From Candidatus Pseudobacter hemicellulosilyticus (lineage in GTDB: Bacteria > Bacteroidota > Bacteroidia > Chitinophagales > Chitinophagaceae): a stretch of 64,000 bases of DNA. The stretch is from assembly GCA_029202545.1 (NCBI GenBank), contig CP119311.1, forward strand, positions 1,240,001-1,304,000. Reading direction: 5' to 3'. Shown here one piece after another: positions 18,933 through 26,378 of this stretch. Each line of letters begins with the position of its first letter. Position 1 is the first letter of the stretch. A program made the position numbers and the translations under genes. The notes beneath the pieces are model-generated. The model was not told where the DNA came from, ran no database searches, and saw nothing but the letters and a program-made list of their open reading frames with translations.

Positions 18933-19688
18933 ATGACCGTTATCATAGTAGAAGATGAAAAACCGGCGGCCGAAAAGCTGCAGAAGTCCCTCGCCGCCTG
19001 CGACCCCGAGCTGGAAGTGCTGGCTGTGCTGGGCACCGTGAAGGATACGGTCAGCTGGTTCCACCAGAATCCGGTGCCGGAGCTGATATTTATGGATATT
19101 GAGCTGAGCGACGGGCTTTCTTTCCGGATATTTGAGAAGGTAGCCATCAGTTGCCCCGTTATTTTCATTACAGCCTATGATGATTACTGGCAGGAGGCCT
19201 TTGAGCACAACAGCATCGATTACCTGTTGAAACCGGTGAAGGAGGAAAAGCTGCTGGCCGCTCTCCGTAAATATGATAAACTGAAACAATATTTTGCCGG
19301 CAACTACCAGCAGCTGGTCAACTGGCAGGCCCAACCGCCCAATAGCGGGTACCGGAAGCGTTTCCTGGTGAAAAGGGGGCTGGATTATATCAGCATCAAA
19401 ACGGAGGACATTGCCTATTTCTATGCCGCCCATAAGCTGGTGTGTATGGTGGACAGCAAAGGACAGAAATTCATCCTGGACCAGTCACTCAGCGATATTG
19501 AGAACCAGCTGGACCCTGCCAGTTTTTACCGGGTTAGCCGCAAATACCTGATCAATATGTCGGCCATCAAACGGATCAAGGCCTGGCCCAAGAGCAAACT
19601 GCTGCTGGAAGTGGAGCCGCCACTGCCGGAGGAGATCATAATCAGCCAGGAAAATGTGGCCGCTTTCAAGCAGTGGATGGGGCAATAA
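18933..19688 (+). CDS. LytTR-family response regulator
   Basis: 251 residues. The receiver domain (1-120) carries the acidic pair in VEDEK and the phosphorylatable Asp55 in LIFMDIELSDG, then Thr/Tyr switch and Lys positions (FITAYDD, LLKPV). The C-terminal LytTR DNA-binding domain (about 140-245) shows FLVKRGLDYISIKTEDIAYF and FYRVSRKYLINMSAIKRI. It starts one base after the kinase stop, so it is the cognate partner. Target genes are not evident from the window. Confidence 0.94.
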   Translation: MTVIIVEDEKPAAEKLQKSLAACDPELEVLAVLGTVKDTVSWFHQNPVPELIFMDIELSDGLSFRIFEKVAISCPVIFITAYDDYWQEAFEHNSIDYLLKPVKEEKLLAALRKYDKLKQYFAGNYQQLVNWQAQPPNSGYRKRFLVKRGLDYISIKTEDIAYFYAAHKLVCMVDSKGQKFILDQSLSDIENQLDPASFYRVSRKYLINMSAIKRIKAWPKSKLLLEVEPPLPEEIIISQENVAAFKQWMGQ

Positions 19689-19717
19689 AATACCCCGCAC
19701 CGTTACCGGCCGGGGTA
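19685..19717 (-). terminator. Terminator for the minus-strand Spy/CpxP-like gene
   Basis: TACCCCG (19691-19697) pairs with CGGGGTA (19711-19717). Read on the minus strand the stem is followed by TTTTATT. It sits about 25 bp past the minus-strand stop, and also lies right after the plus-strand LytTR stop. Confidence 0.7.
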
Positions 19718-19741
19718 GGTTTGTATCATCGCTATGCAAAA

Positions 19742-20158
19742 TTATCGGTTGCCGCCGCCACCGGGACGTCCACCACCGCCACCGCCGGGCCTTTGCGGGC
19801 GCAGGGAGGGTTCAACCTCGTCTTTCCATTTTTTATACTGGTCGTCGGTAAATACTTTTTTCAGCTTTTCATCCCGCTGCTCATTGAGCTGCTGGAATTT
19901 TTCCCGTGCCTGGGTCCGGTCCCCGGAGCCGCCCTGCATATCCTGCATCATTTTCTGGCGGTCTTTGAAATAATGGGTAAAGATGGTATCCGATTGGGTG
20001 GTCTGGGCCGCATCCAGTTTCAGGACGGCCAGCTTTTCCTTCACCAGTTTAACATTCTCTTCCACCGAGCGGGGCTGGAAACCACCACGGCCCTGGGCCT
20101 GGCTGGAAAATATGCCGGCGAAGATCACCGTCAGCGCCAGGAGCATGTACTTTTTCAT
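19742..20158 (-). CDS. Spy/CpxP-like small exported protein
   Basis: 138 residues from ATG 20158 (MKKYMLLALTVIFAGIFSSQAQ signal peptide, given here in part); an upstream ATG at 20194 adds 12 unneeded residues. The mature part is a helical, charged protein (VEENVKLVKEKLAVLKLD, AREKFQQLNEQRDEKLKKVF, TDDQYKKWK). This resembles the LTxxQ/Spy-CpxP envelope stress chaperones, in which a two-helix hairpin ends in a DDQYKKW-like phrase. The C-terminus is a short Gly/Pro/Arg-rich tail. A periplasmic chaperone-like or sensor role is inferred from the pattern only. It is convergent with the LytTR gene. Confidence 0.72.
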   Translation of the reverse strand: MKKYMLLALTVIFAGIFSSQAQGRGGFQPRSVEENVKLVKEKLAVLKLDAAQTTQSDTIFTHYFKDRQKMMQDMQGGSGDRTQAREKFQQLNEQRDEKLKKVFTDDQYKKWKDEVEPSLRPQRPGGGGGGRPGGGGNR

Positions 20159-20355
20159 TGGAGATAATATTTTAGTATTTAATATCGGTATCAATTAATT
20201 GGAAGCCGGCCCCCGGAAAAACCTGCGGCTATTCCCGGGATTTTGACCCCTCCCCCGGTTACCCCCCGGCCCGGTCTGCCCGGAATGTTTAATTTTTGGA
20301 ACAGGGTTTGCCCAAATCCTTTTATCTTGCAAGTTCCTTTAAAACATGGATTGAT

Positions 20356-21042
20356 ATGGAATATGGAAAAATCGTTTCGGTAACCGGGTTACCAGGATTG
20401 TTTGAATTAGTAAGCAGCAAAAATGACGGGGCTATCGTCCGGTCATTAGATGATAAAAGCACAAAGTTTGTATCAAGCCGTATTCATAACTTTTCTCACC
20501 TGGAAAGTATCGAGATCTATACCGTGCGGGATAATGTGAACCTGGTAGAGGTGTTCAAAGCCATGGAAGCAGGCAGCGATAAACTGCCTGACGGAAAAGA
20601 CAATGGCGCCCTGAAAAAATATTTCGAGAAAGTATTTCCCGATATGGATTTTGAACGCGTGTATTCCAGCGATATGAAAAAGATCGTGAAATGGTTTACC
20701 GTGCTCACCAATAACCAGGTAGAGATCAAACTGCGTGAGCTTCCCGAAGAGCCTGCAGAAGAGGATGCAGCAGAAGAAGAAGCGCCCGCCAAAGCAGCAG
20801 CCAAAAAAGAAAAAGCAGCTACCCCTGATGAGGACACCGAAGTAGCCGAAGCGCCTGCCAAACCGAAGAAGACCGCTACCAAAGCGGCCGCCAAAAAGGA
20901 GAAAGCAGAAGACGCCGGAGAGGAAGCAGCAGAAAAGCCTAAGAAGAAAGCAGCGCCCAAAGCCAAGAAAGAAGACGATGGCGCGGCCAAAGAGCCCGCT
21001 AAAAAGAAAGCGGCCCCTGCAGAGAAGAAACCGAAAAAATAA
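20356..21042 (+). CDS. DUF5606 domain protein with Lys/Ala/Glu-rich tail
   Basis: 228 residues from ATG 20356. The N-terminal 125 residues (YGKIVSVTGLPGLFELVSS, VSSRIHNFSHLESIEIYTV, WFTVLTNNQVEI) match DUF5606, a small Bacteroidota domain of unknown function. From about residue 130 to the end the sequence is almost only Lys, Ala, Glu, Asp and Pro, with repeats such as KAAAKKEKA and PKKKAAPKAKKE. Such tails resemble histone H1-like DNA-binding tails but alternate with acidic runs. TATCTTG at 20323 is a possible -7 element. Function unknown. Confidence 0.8.
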   Translation: MEYGKIVSVTGLPGLFELVSSKNDGAIVRSLDDKSTKFVSSRIHNFSHLESIEIYTVRDNVNLVEVFKAMEAGSDKLPDGKDNGALKKYFEKVFPDMDFERVYSSDMKKIVKWFTVLTNNQVEIKLRELPEEPAEEDAAEEEAPAKAAAKKEKAATPDEDTEVAEAPAKPKKTATKAAAKKEKAEDAGEEAAEKPKKKAAPKAKKEDDGAAKEPAKKKAAPAEKKPKK

Positions 21043-21057
21043 TGTTAATCATAGGCA

Positions 21058-21103
21058 AAAGCTGCAAACCTCGGGAACCAAAAGGCCTGGCGTTTGTAGC
21101 TTT
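21058..21103 (+). terminator. Long-stem hairpin between DUF5606 and M3 peptidase genes
   Basis: AAAGCTGCAAAC (21058-21069) pairs with GTTTGTAGCTTT (21092-21103) over 12 positions with one G-U. The loop is 22 bases. CCTTTTATATG follows and contains the next start codon, 8 bases past the stem. It could be a terminator or a leader structure affecting the peptidase gene. Confidence 0.5.
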
Positions 21104-21111
21104 CCTTTTAT

Positions 21112-22848
21112 ATGTCTATTATGAACTACAGCGCAGCTATCCAAAAAATACCGAGGCATTTTATCCCTGAGGATTTTACCGTTACCACCTGGGAAACCCT
21201 GGAGCCCTTTTTCAAAGACCTGCTGGAACGGCCTGTTGACCAACCGGCCGACCTGGAAAAATGGCTGCAGGATATGAGTGAACTGGAGGCCGTGGTCAGC
21301 GAGGACGCCTGCTGGCGGCAGATCCGGATGACCTGTGATACGGAGAACAAGGCACTGGAAGAAGCTTTCGTTTTCTTCGTGACACAGATCCAGCCACAGA
21401 TCCAGCCCTATGCGGACAAGCTCAACCGGAAACTGCTGGAACACCCCCTGACGGCTAACCTGGATACCGCTAAATATTTCACCTATTTGCGCGGCGTCAA
21501 AAAAAGCATTGAATTATTCCGGGAACAGAATATCCCGCTGCTGGCCGAACTCGGCGTACTGCAACAGCAGTTTGGCGTTATCTCCGGAAAAATGACGGTC
21601 ACCATCAACGGACAGGAATATACCCTCCAGCAGGCGGCCAAATTCCTGGAAAGCCCGGACAGGGAGCTGCGGGAAACCGTTTACCGCACTATCAATGAAA
21701 GAAGGCTGCAGGACAGGGAAGCCCTGGACGAACTTTATACCAACCTGATCCGGAAAAGGCACGAAGTGGCCGTCAATGCAGGTTTTGAGAATTACAGGGA
21801 TTACAAGTTCAAAGAGTTAGGTCGCTTTGATTATACCAAGGAAGACTGCTTCCAGTTCCATGAGGCCGTAAAGCAACATGTATTGCCTTTAGTAAATGAG
21901 ATTTATCAAAAAAAGAAAGAAAAACTGGGCTTTTCCTCCCTGCGTCCCTGGGACCTGGAAGCGGAGCCCGCAGGCATTGCCCCGCTGGAGCCTTTTAAGA
22001 CCGGCAACGAATTACTGGAGAAGAGCATTGAATGTTTCCAGCAGCTTCGCCCCTTCTTTGCGGATTGTCTCCGTAAGATGAACGAAATGAAGCGCTTTGA
22101 CCTGGAAAGCCGCAAGGGCAAGGCTCCCGGCGGTTATAACTGTCCATTGCCCGAAACCGGCGCCCCCTTCATTTTCATGAATGCCGCCGGCCAGATGAGT
22201 GATGTGACCACCATGGTACACGAAGGCGGGCATGCTATCCATTCCTTCCTCGCTCATCCATTGGAGTTAAGCGCCTTCAAGGAATATCCTATGGAGATTG
22301 CCGAGGTGGCCAGCATGTCCATGGAACTGTTCAGCATGGACAACTGGGAAGTATTCTTTGACAAGCCCGAAGATCTGCAGCGCGCCAAAGAGCACCAGCT
22401 GGAAAGAGTGATCACGATCTTCCCCTGGATCGCTACCATTGATAAATTTCAACACTGGGTCTATGAAAACCCCACCCATACAACAGAAGAACGGGCCGCC
22501 CGCTGGCTGGAGATCCTCAATGAGTTCTCCGTCAATGCTATTGACCTGAGCGGACTGGAACTTTACCGCACCTATGGCTGGCAGCGGCAGCTACACCTGT
22601 TTGAAGTGCCGCTGTATTATATTGAATACGGCATCGCCCAGCTGGGCGCCATCGGACTCTGGATGCAATTCAGGGAAAACAGGGAAGCAGCATTGGATAA
22701 TTATATGCGGTCTTTATCTTTGGGGGGAACTAAAACACTACCCGAATTGTACCAGGCCGCCGGTTTGGTTTTCAACTTTTCGCCCAACCATATAGAAAAG
22801 TTGATGACATTTGTGCAGCAGGAAATGAAGAGAAACGGCAACCAGTAG
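21112..22848 (+). CDS. M3-family oligoendopeptidase (zinc metallopeptidase)
   Basis: 578 residues. The HExxH zinc-binding motif is present as VHEGGHAIHSF (about residue 369), with the third-ligand region EVASMSMELF about 25-30 residues later, as in thimet oligopeptidase/PepF-type M3 peptidases. Length and the absence of a signal peptide suggest a cytoplasmic enzyme that trims short peptides. ATG 21112 is used; ATG 21121 (MNYSAA) is an equally reasonable start. A conspicuous hairpin precedes it. No partner genes are evident. Confidence 0.93.
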   Translation: MSIMNYSAAIQKIPRHFIPEDFTVTTWETLEPFFKDLLERPVDQPADLEKWLQDMSELEAVVSEDACWRQIRMTCDTENKALEEAFVFFVTQIQPQIQPYADKLNRKLLEHPLTANLDTAKYFTYLRGVKKSIELFREQNIPLLAELGVLQQQFGVISGKMTVTINGQEYTLQQAAKFLESPDRELRETVYRTINERRLQDREALDELYTNLIRKRHEVAVNAGFENYRDYKFKELGRFDYTKEDCFQFHEAVKQHVLPLVNEIYQKKKEKLGFSSLRPWDLEAEPAGIAPLEPFKTGNELLEKSIECFQQLRPFFADCLRKMNEMKRFDLESRKGKAPGGYNCPLPETGAPFIFMNAAGQMSDVTTMVHEGGHAIHSFLAHPLELSAFKEYPMEIAEVASMSMELFSMDNWEVFFDKPEDLQRAKEHQLERVITIFPWIATIDKFQHWVYENPTHTTEERAARWLEILNEFSVNAIDLSGLELYRTYGWQRQLHLFEVPLYYIEYGIAQLGAIGLWMQFRENREAALDNYMRSLSLGGTKTLPELYQAAGLVFNFSPNHIEKLMTFVQQEMKRNGNQ

Positions 22849-22899
22849 TCGGTAAAAAAAATACCCACTTAGTGGTATATATTTATTGGTTCGAACAAT

Positions 22900-23022
22900 T
22901 ATCTTTGTTATCCAAACGTAATTCCGATCGGGATGTTTACAACATCCTACATCATAAAATAGCTACTAATCAGAGCCTTAACCAAAAGTCCCGTTGTTTC
23001 TACATCGGGGCTTTATTTTTTT
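22900..23022 (+). ncRNA. Candidate small RNA with its own promoter-like element and terminator
   Basis: TATCTTTG at 22900-22907 matches the Bacteroidota -7 consensus, though I see no well-spaced -33 TTTG. Transcription from about 22914 would give an RNA of roughly 110 bases. It contains a 7-bp hairpin GGATGTT-TAC-AACATCC (22931-22947), an unstructured AT-rich middle, and a terminator hairpin followed by ATTTTTTT. It is not the tail of a coding gene, since the upstream stop is at 22848. I do not recognise a known RNA family. Confidence 0.42.
22985..23022 (+). terminator. Rho-independent terminator
   Basis: AAAGTCCCG pairs with CGGGGCTTT (9 bp, one G-U), loop 12, then ATTTTTTT. It could end the candidate small RNA or readthrough from the M3 peptidase gene 137 bp upstream. 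Confidence 0.8.
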
Positions 23023-23106
23023 ACTGAGTTAAGGCATTGACTTGCCCCTTAACAGGCATTTGTCTGATCGGATTGGAGCATTGACTTCCCCATTAATTTG
23101 CCGGCA

Positions 23107-23541
23107 TTATTGGCACTGGCGGCAGACGCCGGTGACCACCATCTGGAACTCTTCCGCCTGAAACCCTTTAGGCAACCGTACATCCGGTACGGTCACATCT
23201 TCCAGGCAGGTAGTTAGCCCGCAGGTACTACAGACAAAATGGACATGGTTATCGTGGTGGTGCCCTTCTGTACAGTCGTCCTTGCAAAGGGCATAACGCA
23301 TAGCATTATCCGCAGTAGGAATGGTGTGGATGATCCCCTTTTCCATGAAGACCTGCAGGGTCCGGTAAACTGTTACCCGGTCAAATTTTTCCCCTGTTCT
23401 TTTCTCTATATCTCCATGCGCCAGCGCACCATTGCTCAACAGGAAAAGTTCAAGTATCTTTTTCCGGCTATCGGTGACGCTTAACTGATTGTGCTTTAGG
23501 ATATGATCAATCCTTGACTCGGTAGTTTTCGTGACACTCAT
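23107..23541 (-). CDS. Fur-family metalloregulator (Zur/PerR-like)
   Basis: 144 residues. The N-terminal winged helix (SVTDSRKKILELFLL, DRVTVYRTLQVFMEKGII) is followed by a His/Cys-rich dimerisation domain. HHHDNHVHFVCSTCG supplies the metal site, and two CxxC pairs (CSTC and CRQC) form the structural zinc site of the family. The gene lies 34 bp after the SCO gene, so it is probably co-transcribed with it. The linked MerC gene carries a 15-bp palindrome in its promoter, which is the best operator candidate. Which metal or oxidant it senses cannot be settled from sequence; zinc is my leading guess from the context. Confidence 0.88.
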   Translation of the reverse strand: MSVTKTTESRIDHILKHNQLSVTDSRKKILELFLLSNGALAHGDIEKRTGEKFDRVTVYRTLQVFMEKGIIHTIPTADNAMRYALCKDDCTEGHHHDNHVHFVCSTCGLTTCLEDVTVPDVRLPKGFQAEEFQMVVTGVCRQCQ

Positions 23542-23575
23542 AAAAACTCCTTTTTCATATAAGTGAACGGCAGGA

Positions 23576-24226
23576 TCAATTGCCGAAAATATTGTTGCTA
23601 AATCGTGTTTGCTCTACATGTTCCTCCAGCAGACTGCCAATATCTTTTTTCAGGGATTCCAGCTCGTCCTTCTTCAAACCGTCATAGATCTTCCGGACCC
23701 GGCCGCCTTTATCCACCAGGGCAAAGAACTGGGTATGCAGGAACTGCTCTTCAATATTCTGGGCATTGTTCTTGGGATCATCCAGCAGGTAGCTGTTGCG
23801 CGCCGCACCATACAGGCTGTCCTTGGGGCCCGTCAGGAACCACCAGCTCCTGGTATCCGCCTTCAGGGAATCTGCATACACTTTCAGCCTGGCTACAGAA
23901 TCTGTTTCCGGCTGGCAGGTATGACTCAGGATCAGGAACCGGGGCTCCTGCTTATACGCTTCATGGATCGGCAGCAGATTCTTGTTCATGATAGGGCAGA
24001 TACTCTGACAGGTGGTAAAAAAGTATTCCACCACATAGACCTTGCCCTCCACCTCCCGCTCCGTAACAGGCTTACCATCCTGGTTCACAAAGTGGAAAGG
24101 CTTAACATAACTGAGGACCGGCAGCTTTACCTTGCCATAACCGGGAATTACCAGGTTAAGCGCCACATAAAAACCAATTACCAGAAACAGAAAAAAACCA
24201 ATGTAGAACCAATATTTCCTTTTCAT
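23576..24226 (-). CDS. SCO family protein (copper chaperone/thiol-disulfide type)
   Basis: 216 residues from ATG 24226, which begins MKRKYWFYIGFFLFLVIG and supplies a membrane anchor; longer upstream starts lack promoter support. The thioredoxin-like domain contains CxxxC (TTCQSICPIMN) and a downstream histidine (LHTQFFALVD), the Cu-binding/redox residues of SCO proteins that help assemble the CuA site of cytochrome oxidase. CAAAGTTA at 24256-24263 (TAACTTTG on the minus strand) is a good -7 element 30 bases upstream. Fur follows in the same direction. No terminal oxidase subunit of the aa3 type is in this window. Confidence 0.9.
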   Translation of the reverse strand: MKRKYWFYIGFFLFLVIGFYVALNLVIPGYGKVKLPVLSYVKPFHFVNQDGKPVTEREVEGKVYVVEYFFTTCQSICPIMNKNLLPIHEAYKQEPRFLILSHTCQPETDSVARLKVYADSLKADTRSWWFLTGPKDSLYGAARNSYLLDDPKNNAQNIEEQFLHTQFFALVDKGGRVRKIYDGLKKDELESLKKDIGSLLEEHVEQTRFSNNIFGN

Positions 24227-24255
24227 GGGCCAATTTCGATTATTCAATAACCCCA

Positions 24256-24263
24256 CAAAGTTA
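24256..24263 (-). promoter_or_regulatory. -7 element of the SCO/fur operon
   Basis: Reads TAACTTTG on the minus strand, matching TAnnTTTG. A TTG lies 16 bases upstream, slightly closer than usual. The start codon is at 24226. Confidence 0.5.
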
Positions 24264-24313
24264 CAGGCAGTGGCGCCGTCAACCGCATTAAATCCGGAAT
24301 TTGACAAAACATT

Positions 24314-24328
24314 TGCAACAAAGTTGCA
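24314..24328. promoter_or_regulatory. Palindromic operator candidate TGCAAC-AAA-GTTGCA
   Basis: Perfect 6-bp arms around a 3-bp spacer. It lies in the divergent SCO/MerC intergenic region and overlaps the -33 element of the MerC promoter, the usual position for repression. A Fur-family gene sits in the adjacent operon, so it is the probable ligand. I found no second copy in the window. Confidence 0.55.
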
Positions 24329-24355
24329 TTGTTTGATTTCCCCTTCCTATCTTTG
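24323..24355 (+). promoter_or_regulatory. Promoter of the MerC-domain gene
   Basis: GTTG (24323-24326), 21 bases, then TATCTTTG (24348-24355). The start codon ATG is at 24360, only four bases past the -7 element, implying a leaderless or nearly leaderless mRNA. Confidence 0.65.
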
Positions 24356-24359
24356 CGCC

Positions 24360-24749
24360 ATGAATCGGTTTAACTGGGATGCTTTGGGGATAGCCACCTC
24401 GCTGGCTTGTGCGATACATTGCGCCATTTTACCACTGGTGCTTTCCAGCCTGCCCATATTTGGGATCAATATCATCGAGAACCACTCTTTTGAATACGGT
24501 ATGATCCTCCTGGCCTTTATCATCGGGCTGGTTGCCCTGCTGCACGGTTACCGCCGTCACCATCACCGGCTGATGCCTATCCTTCTCTTTACAGGCGGCA
24601 TTATCTTACTGATCGTCAAACAAGTATGGCATGAATACCAGTACTGGATCCTGCCCTTTGCCGTTATCGGTATTGTAGCCGCCCATACCATCAATTACCG
24701 CTACTGCCGCGTGCATAACCATGCCCATGCGGACGACTGCGACCACTGA
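24360..24749 (+). CDS. MerC domain-containing membrane protein
   Basis: 129 residues from ATG 24360, set by the promoter at 24348-24355. Four hydrophobic helices carry the MerC signature ATSLACAIHCAILPLVLSSL near the N-terminus, with cysteines suited to metal binding, and the C-terminus ends in a His/Cys/Asp-rich tail (CRVHNHAHADDCDH). MerC proteins move mercury in resistance operons, but chromosomal homologues beside Fur-type regulators are more likely to handle zinc or another essential metal. The divergent SCO/fur operon and the shared palindrome support regulated metal homeostasis. Confidence 0.86.
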   Translation: MNRFNWDALGIATSLACAIHCAILPLVLSSLPIFGINIIENHSFEYGMILLAFIIGLVALLHGYRRHHHRLMPILLFTGGIILLIVKQVWHEYQYWILPFAVIGIVAAHTINYRYCRVHNHAHADDCDH

Positions 24750-24817
24750 TCTTTTCCACATTAAAATCAACATTTGCTCGTCACTCTTTGTTATTTTTGT
24801 AGCAAATACAGCGCACT

Positions 24818-25414
24818 ATGATCAAAACAGGAAATCCGGTCATTAGTATTTATACCGAAATGACACCGAATCCGGAGACGATGAAGTTTGTGGCCAATAA
24901 ATTACTTTATCCTGGCAAGAGCATAGATTTTCCGGACGTTGAAAGCGCCAAACCTTCTCCCCTGGCTGTAGAGCTTTTCGGCTTCCCCTTTATCAGGGCC
25001 GTTTTCATTGCCAGCAACTTTGTAACACTCACCAAGAACACCGATACGGAATGGACCGATGTGATCCCCACTATCCGCCAGTTCCTGAAAGAATACCTTG
25101 AAGAGAACAAACCCGTGGTCAACGAGGAAGAAGTAGCTGCCATTAAACAGGAAAGCAGCAATGTGGTGGACGCAGATGACGACGATGTGGTAAAACGTAT
25201 TAAGGAATTACTGGAAAACTACGTGAAGCCAGCCGTTGAAATGGACGGTGGCGCTATCCAGTTCCGCAGCTATGAAGATGGCGTGGTGAACCTGATGCTG
25301 CAGGGCTCCTGCAGCGGATGCCCTTCTTCCATGATCACCCTCAAAGCCGGCATTGAAGGCATGATGAAAAGAATGATCCCCGAAGTCCGGGAAGTAGTGG
25401 CCGAAGCCGAATAA
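24818..25414 (+). CDS. NifU/Nfu-type iron-sulfur scaffold protein
   Basis: 198 residues with two domains. The N-terminal Nfu_N domain (about 1-90) shows EMTPNPETMKFVANK and FGFPFIRAVFI. The C-terminal NifU-like domain (about 125-195) has VEMDGGAIQF and the CxxC cluster-binding motif QGSCSGCPSS. Such proteins carry Fe-S clusters to target apoproteins in the cytoplasm. TATTTTTG at 24792-24799 is a plausible -7 element 18 bases before the start. A strong terminator follows at 25440, so it is monocistronic. Confidence 0.93.
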   Translation: MIKTGNPVISIYTEMTPNPETMKFVANKLLYPGKSIDFPDVESAKPSPLAVELFGFPFIRAVFIASNFVTLTKNTDTEWTDVIPTIRQFLKEYLEENKPVVNEEEVAAIKQESSNVVDADDDDVVKRIKELLENYVKPAVEMDGGAIQFRSYEDGVVNLMLQGSCSGCPSSMITLKAGIEGMMKRMIPEVREVVAEAE

Positions 25415-25439
25415 GAACAATGGCACAACATTAAATAAC

Positions 25440-25469
25440 AGGGCGCTTATACAGCGCCCTTTTTCTTTT
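25440..25469 (+). terminator. Rho-independent terminator after nfu
   Basis: AGGGCGCT / AGCGCCCT form a perfect 8-bp stem with a 5-base loop, followed by TTTTCTTTT. It separates nfu from the convergent SDR gene, whose stop is at 25486. Confidence 0.9.
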
Positions 25470-25485
25470 ATACCAGGGCAACTAT

Positions 25486-26286
25486 TTAATCCGGTACCGC
25501 CGTCCGGAACACCCGGATAGCCAGTGTGGGGAAAAGCCGCATCAGCTGGATAGCCATCCACTCTTTGGAAAAAGCCCTGCCTACATATTTTTCATATTTA
25601 CCCTTCCGGATGGCTTTCAGGATCTGTTGGGCTGCTTTTTCCGGAGGATAGCCGCGACTGATATCCTTTCCCTCCTTGTTCAGCTTTTCGCCCGAAGCCG
25701 TTACGGCATTACGGGTTACATTGGTCCTGATATAACCCGGCGTAATGATGGTGACCTGGATCTGCTCCTGCCAGAGCTCCGCCCGCAGGCAGTCGAAGAA
25801 ACCATGCAGCGCATGTTTGGCCGCAGCATAGGCAGAGCGCATCGGCGTGCCGATCTTGCCCATCACACTGCTCATTACCACAAAATGACCCCGCCCCTGT
25901 TGTTTGAAATGCGGCAGCAGCAGGCGCGTGAGTTCTATATAGCTGAAATAATCCACTTCCATCACTTTTCGCTGGACGGAAGGCTGCGTGTCCACCACCA
26001 GGGAACGCTGGCTGATGCCCCCGTTATGGATCATGTAATCGATCTGCCCAAAAGCCTGGATGGCCTGCTGTACGGCTGCTTCAAAGGTCTCCGGCTTTTC
26101 CAGGTCCAGGGGAAGAATGGCTACCCGCTGCGGATCGGTCGACTGGCCGCTGACGCGCAGCAGTTCCGCTTCCCTGCGGGATGACAGGATCAGCTTTGCA
26201 TTTTGCTGTAACAGCGCGCCGGCCAGTGCCTCGCCAATCCCGGAAGAGGCCCCGGTCAGCCATATTACTTTGTTACTAAAAAACAT
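25486..26286 (-). CDS. Short-chain dehydrogenase/reductase (SDR)
   Basis: 266 residues from ATG 26286. The Rossmann motif TGASSGIGEA binds NAD(P), followed by the NGG segment of the central strand, the catalytic Ser in VMSSVMGKI and YxxxK in YAAAKHALHG. The extended C-terminus (KYEKYVGRAFSKEWMAIQLM...LFPTLAIRVF) is hydrophobic and resembles the DHRS7B/retinol-dehydrogenase-like branch often annotated as membrane-associated. Substrate unknown. It is divergent from pnuC. Confidence 0.9.
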   Translation of the reverse strand: MFFSNKVIWLTGASSGIGEALAGALLQQNAKLILSSRREAELLRVSGQSTDPQRVAILPLDLEKPETFEAAVQQAIQAFGQIDYMIHNGGISQRSLVVDTQPSVQRKVMEVDYFSYIELTRLLLPHFKQQGRGHFVVMSSVMGKIGTPMRSAYAAAKHALHGFFDCLRAELWQEQIQVTIITPGYIRTNVTRNAVTASGEKLNKEGKDISRGYPPEKAAQQILKAIRKGKYEKYVGRAFSKEWMAIQLMRLFPTLAIRVFRTAVPD

Positions 26287-26378
26287 AGAATGCGGTTTTG
26301 CCGTCAAATATCTTAAAGTTTACGAAATCACCCCAGTCAATCCTTTGTATCTTGTACCCGAAATCCCTCATCAAGCAC

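Larger units (their letters stand above)
22849..23106. other. Intergenic region with hairpins and possible small RNA
   Basis: 258 bp between convergent genes. It holds CCAC-TTA-GTGG (22865-22875), ATTTATTGGTTCG (22881-22893; the same 13 bases occur at 29354), a TATCTTTG promoter-like element (22900-22907), a hairpin (22931-22947) and a terminator (22985-23022). No credible coding sequence is present. Confidence 0.6.

Noticed and set aside
22881..22900. GGTTCGAAC as the T-loop of a tRNA
   Set aside because: No matching acceptor, D or anticodon stems around it.
26287..26378. TPP or other riboswitch upstream of pnuC
   Set aside because: The 92-bp region shows no recognisable aptamer motif and the partner gene is a riboside kinase, not a thiamine gene.
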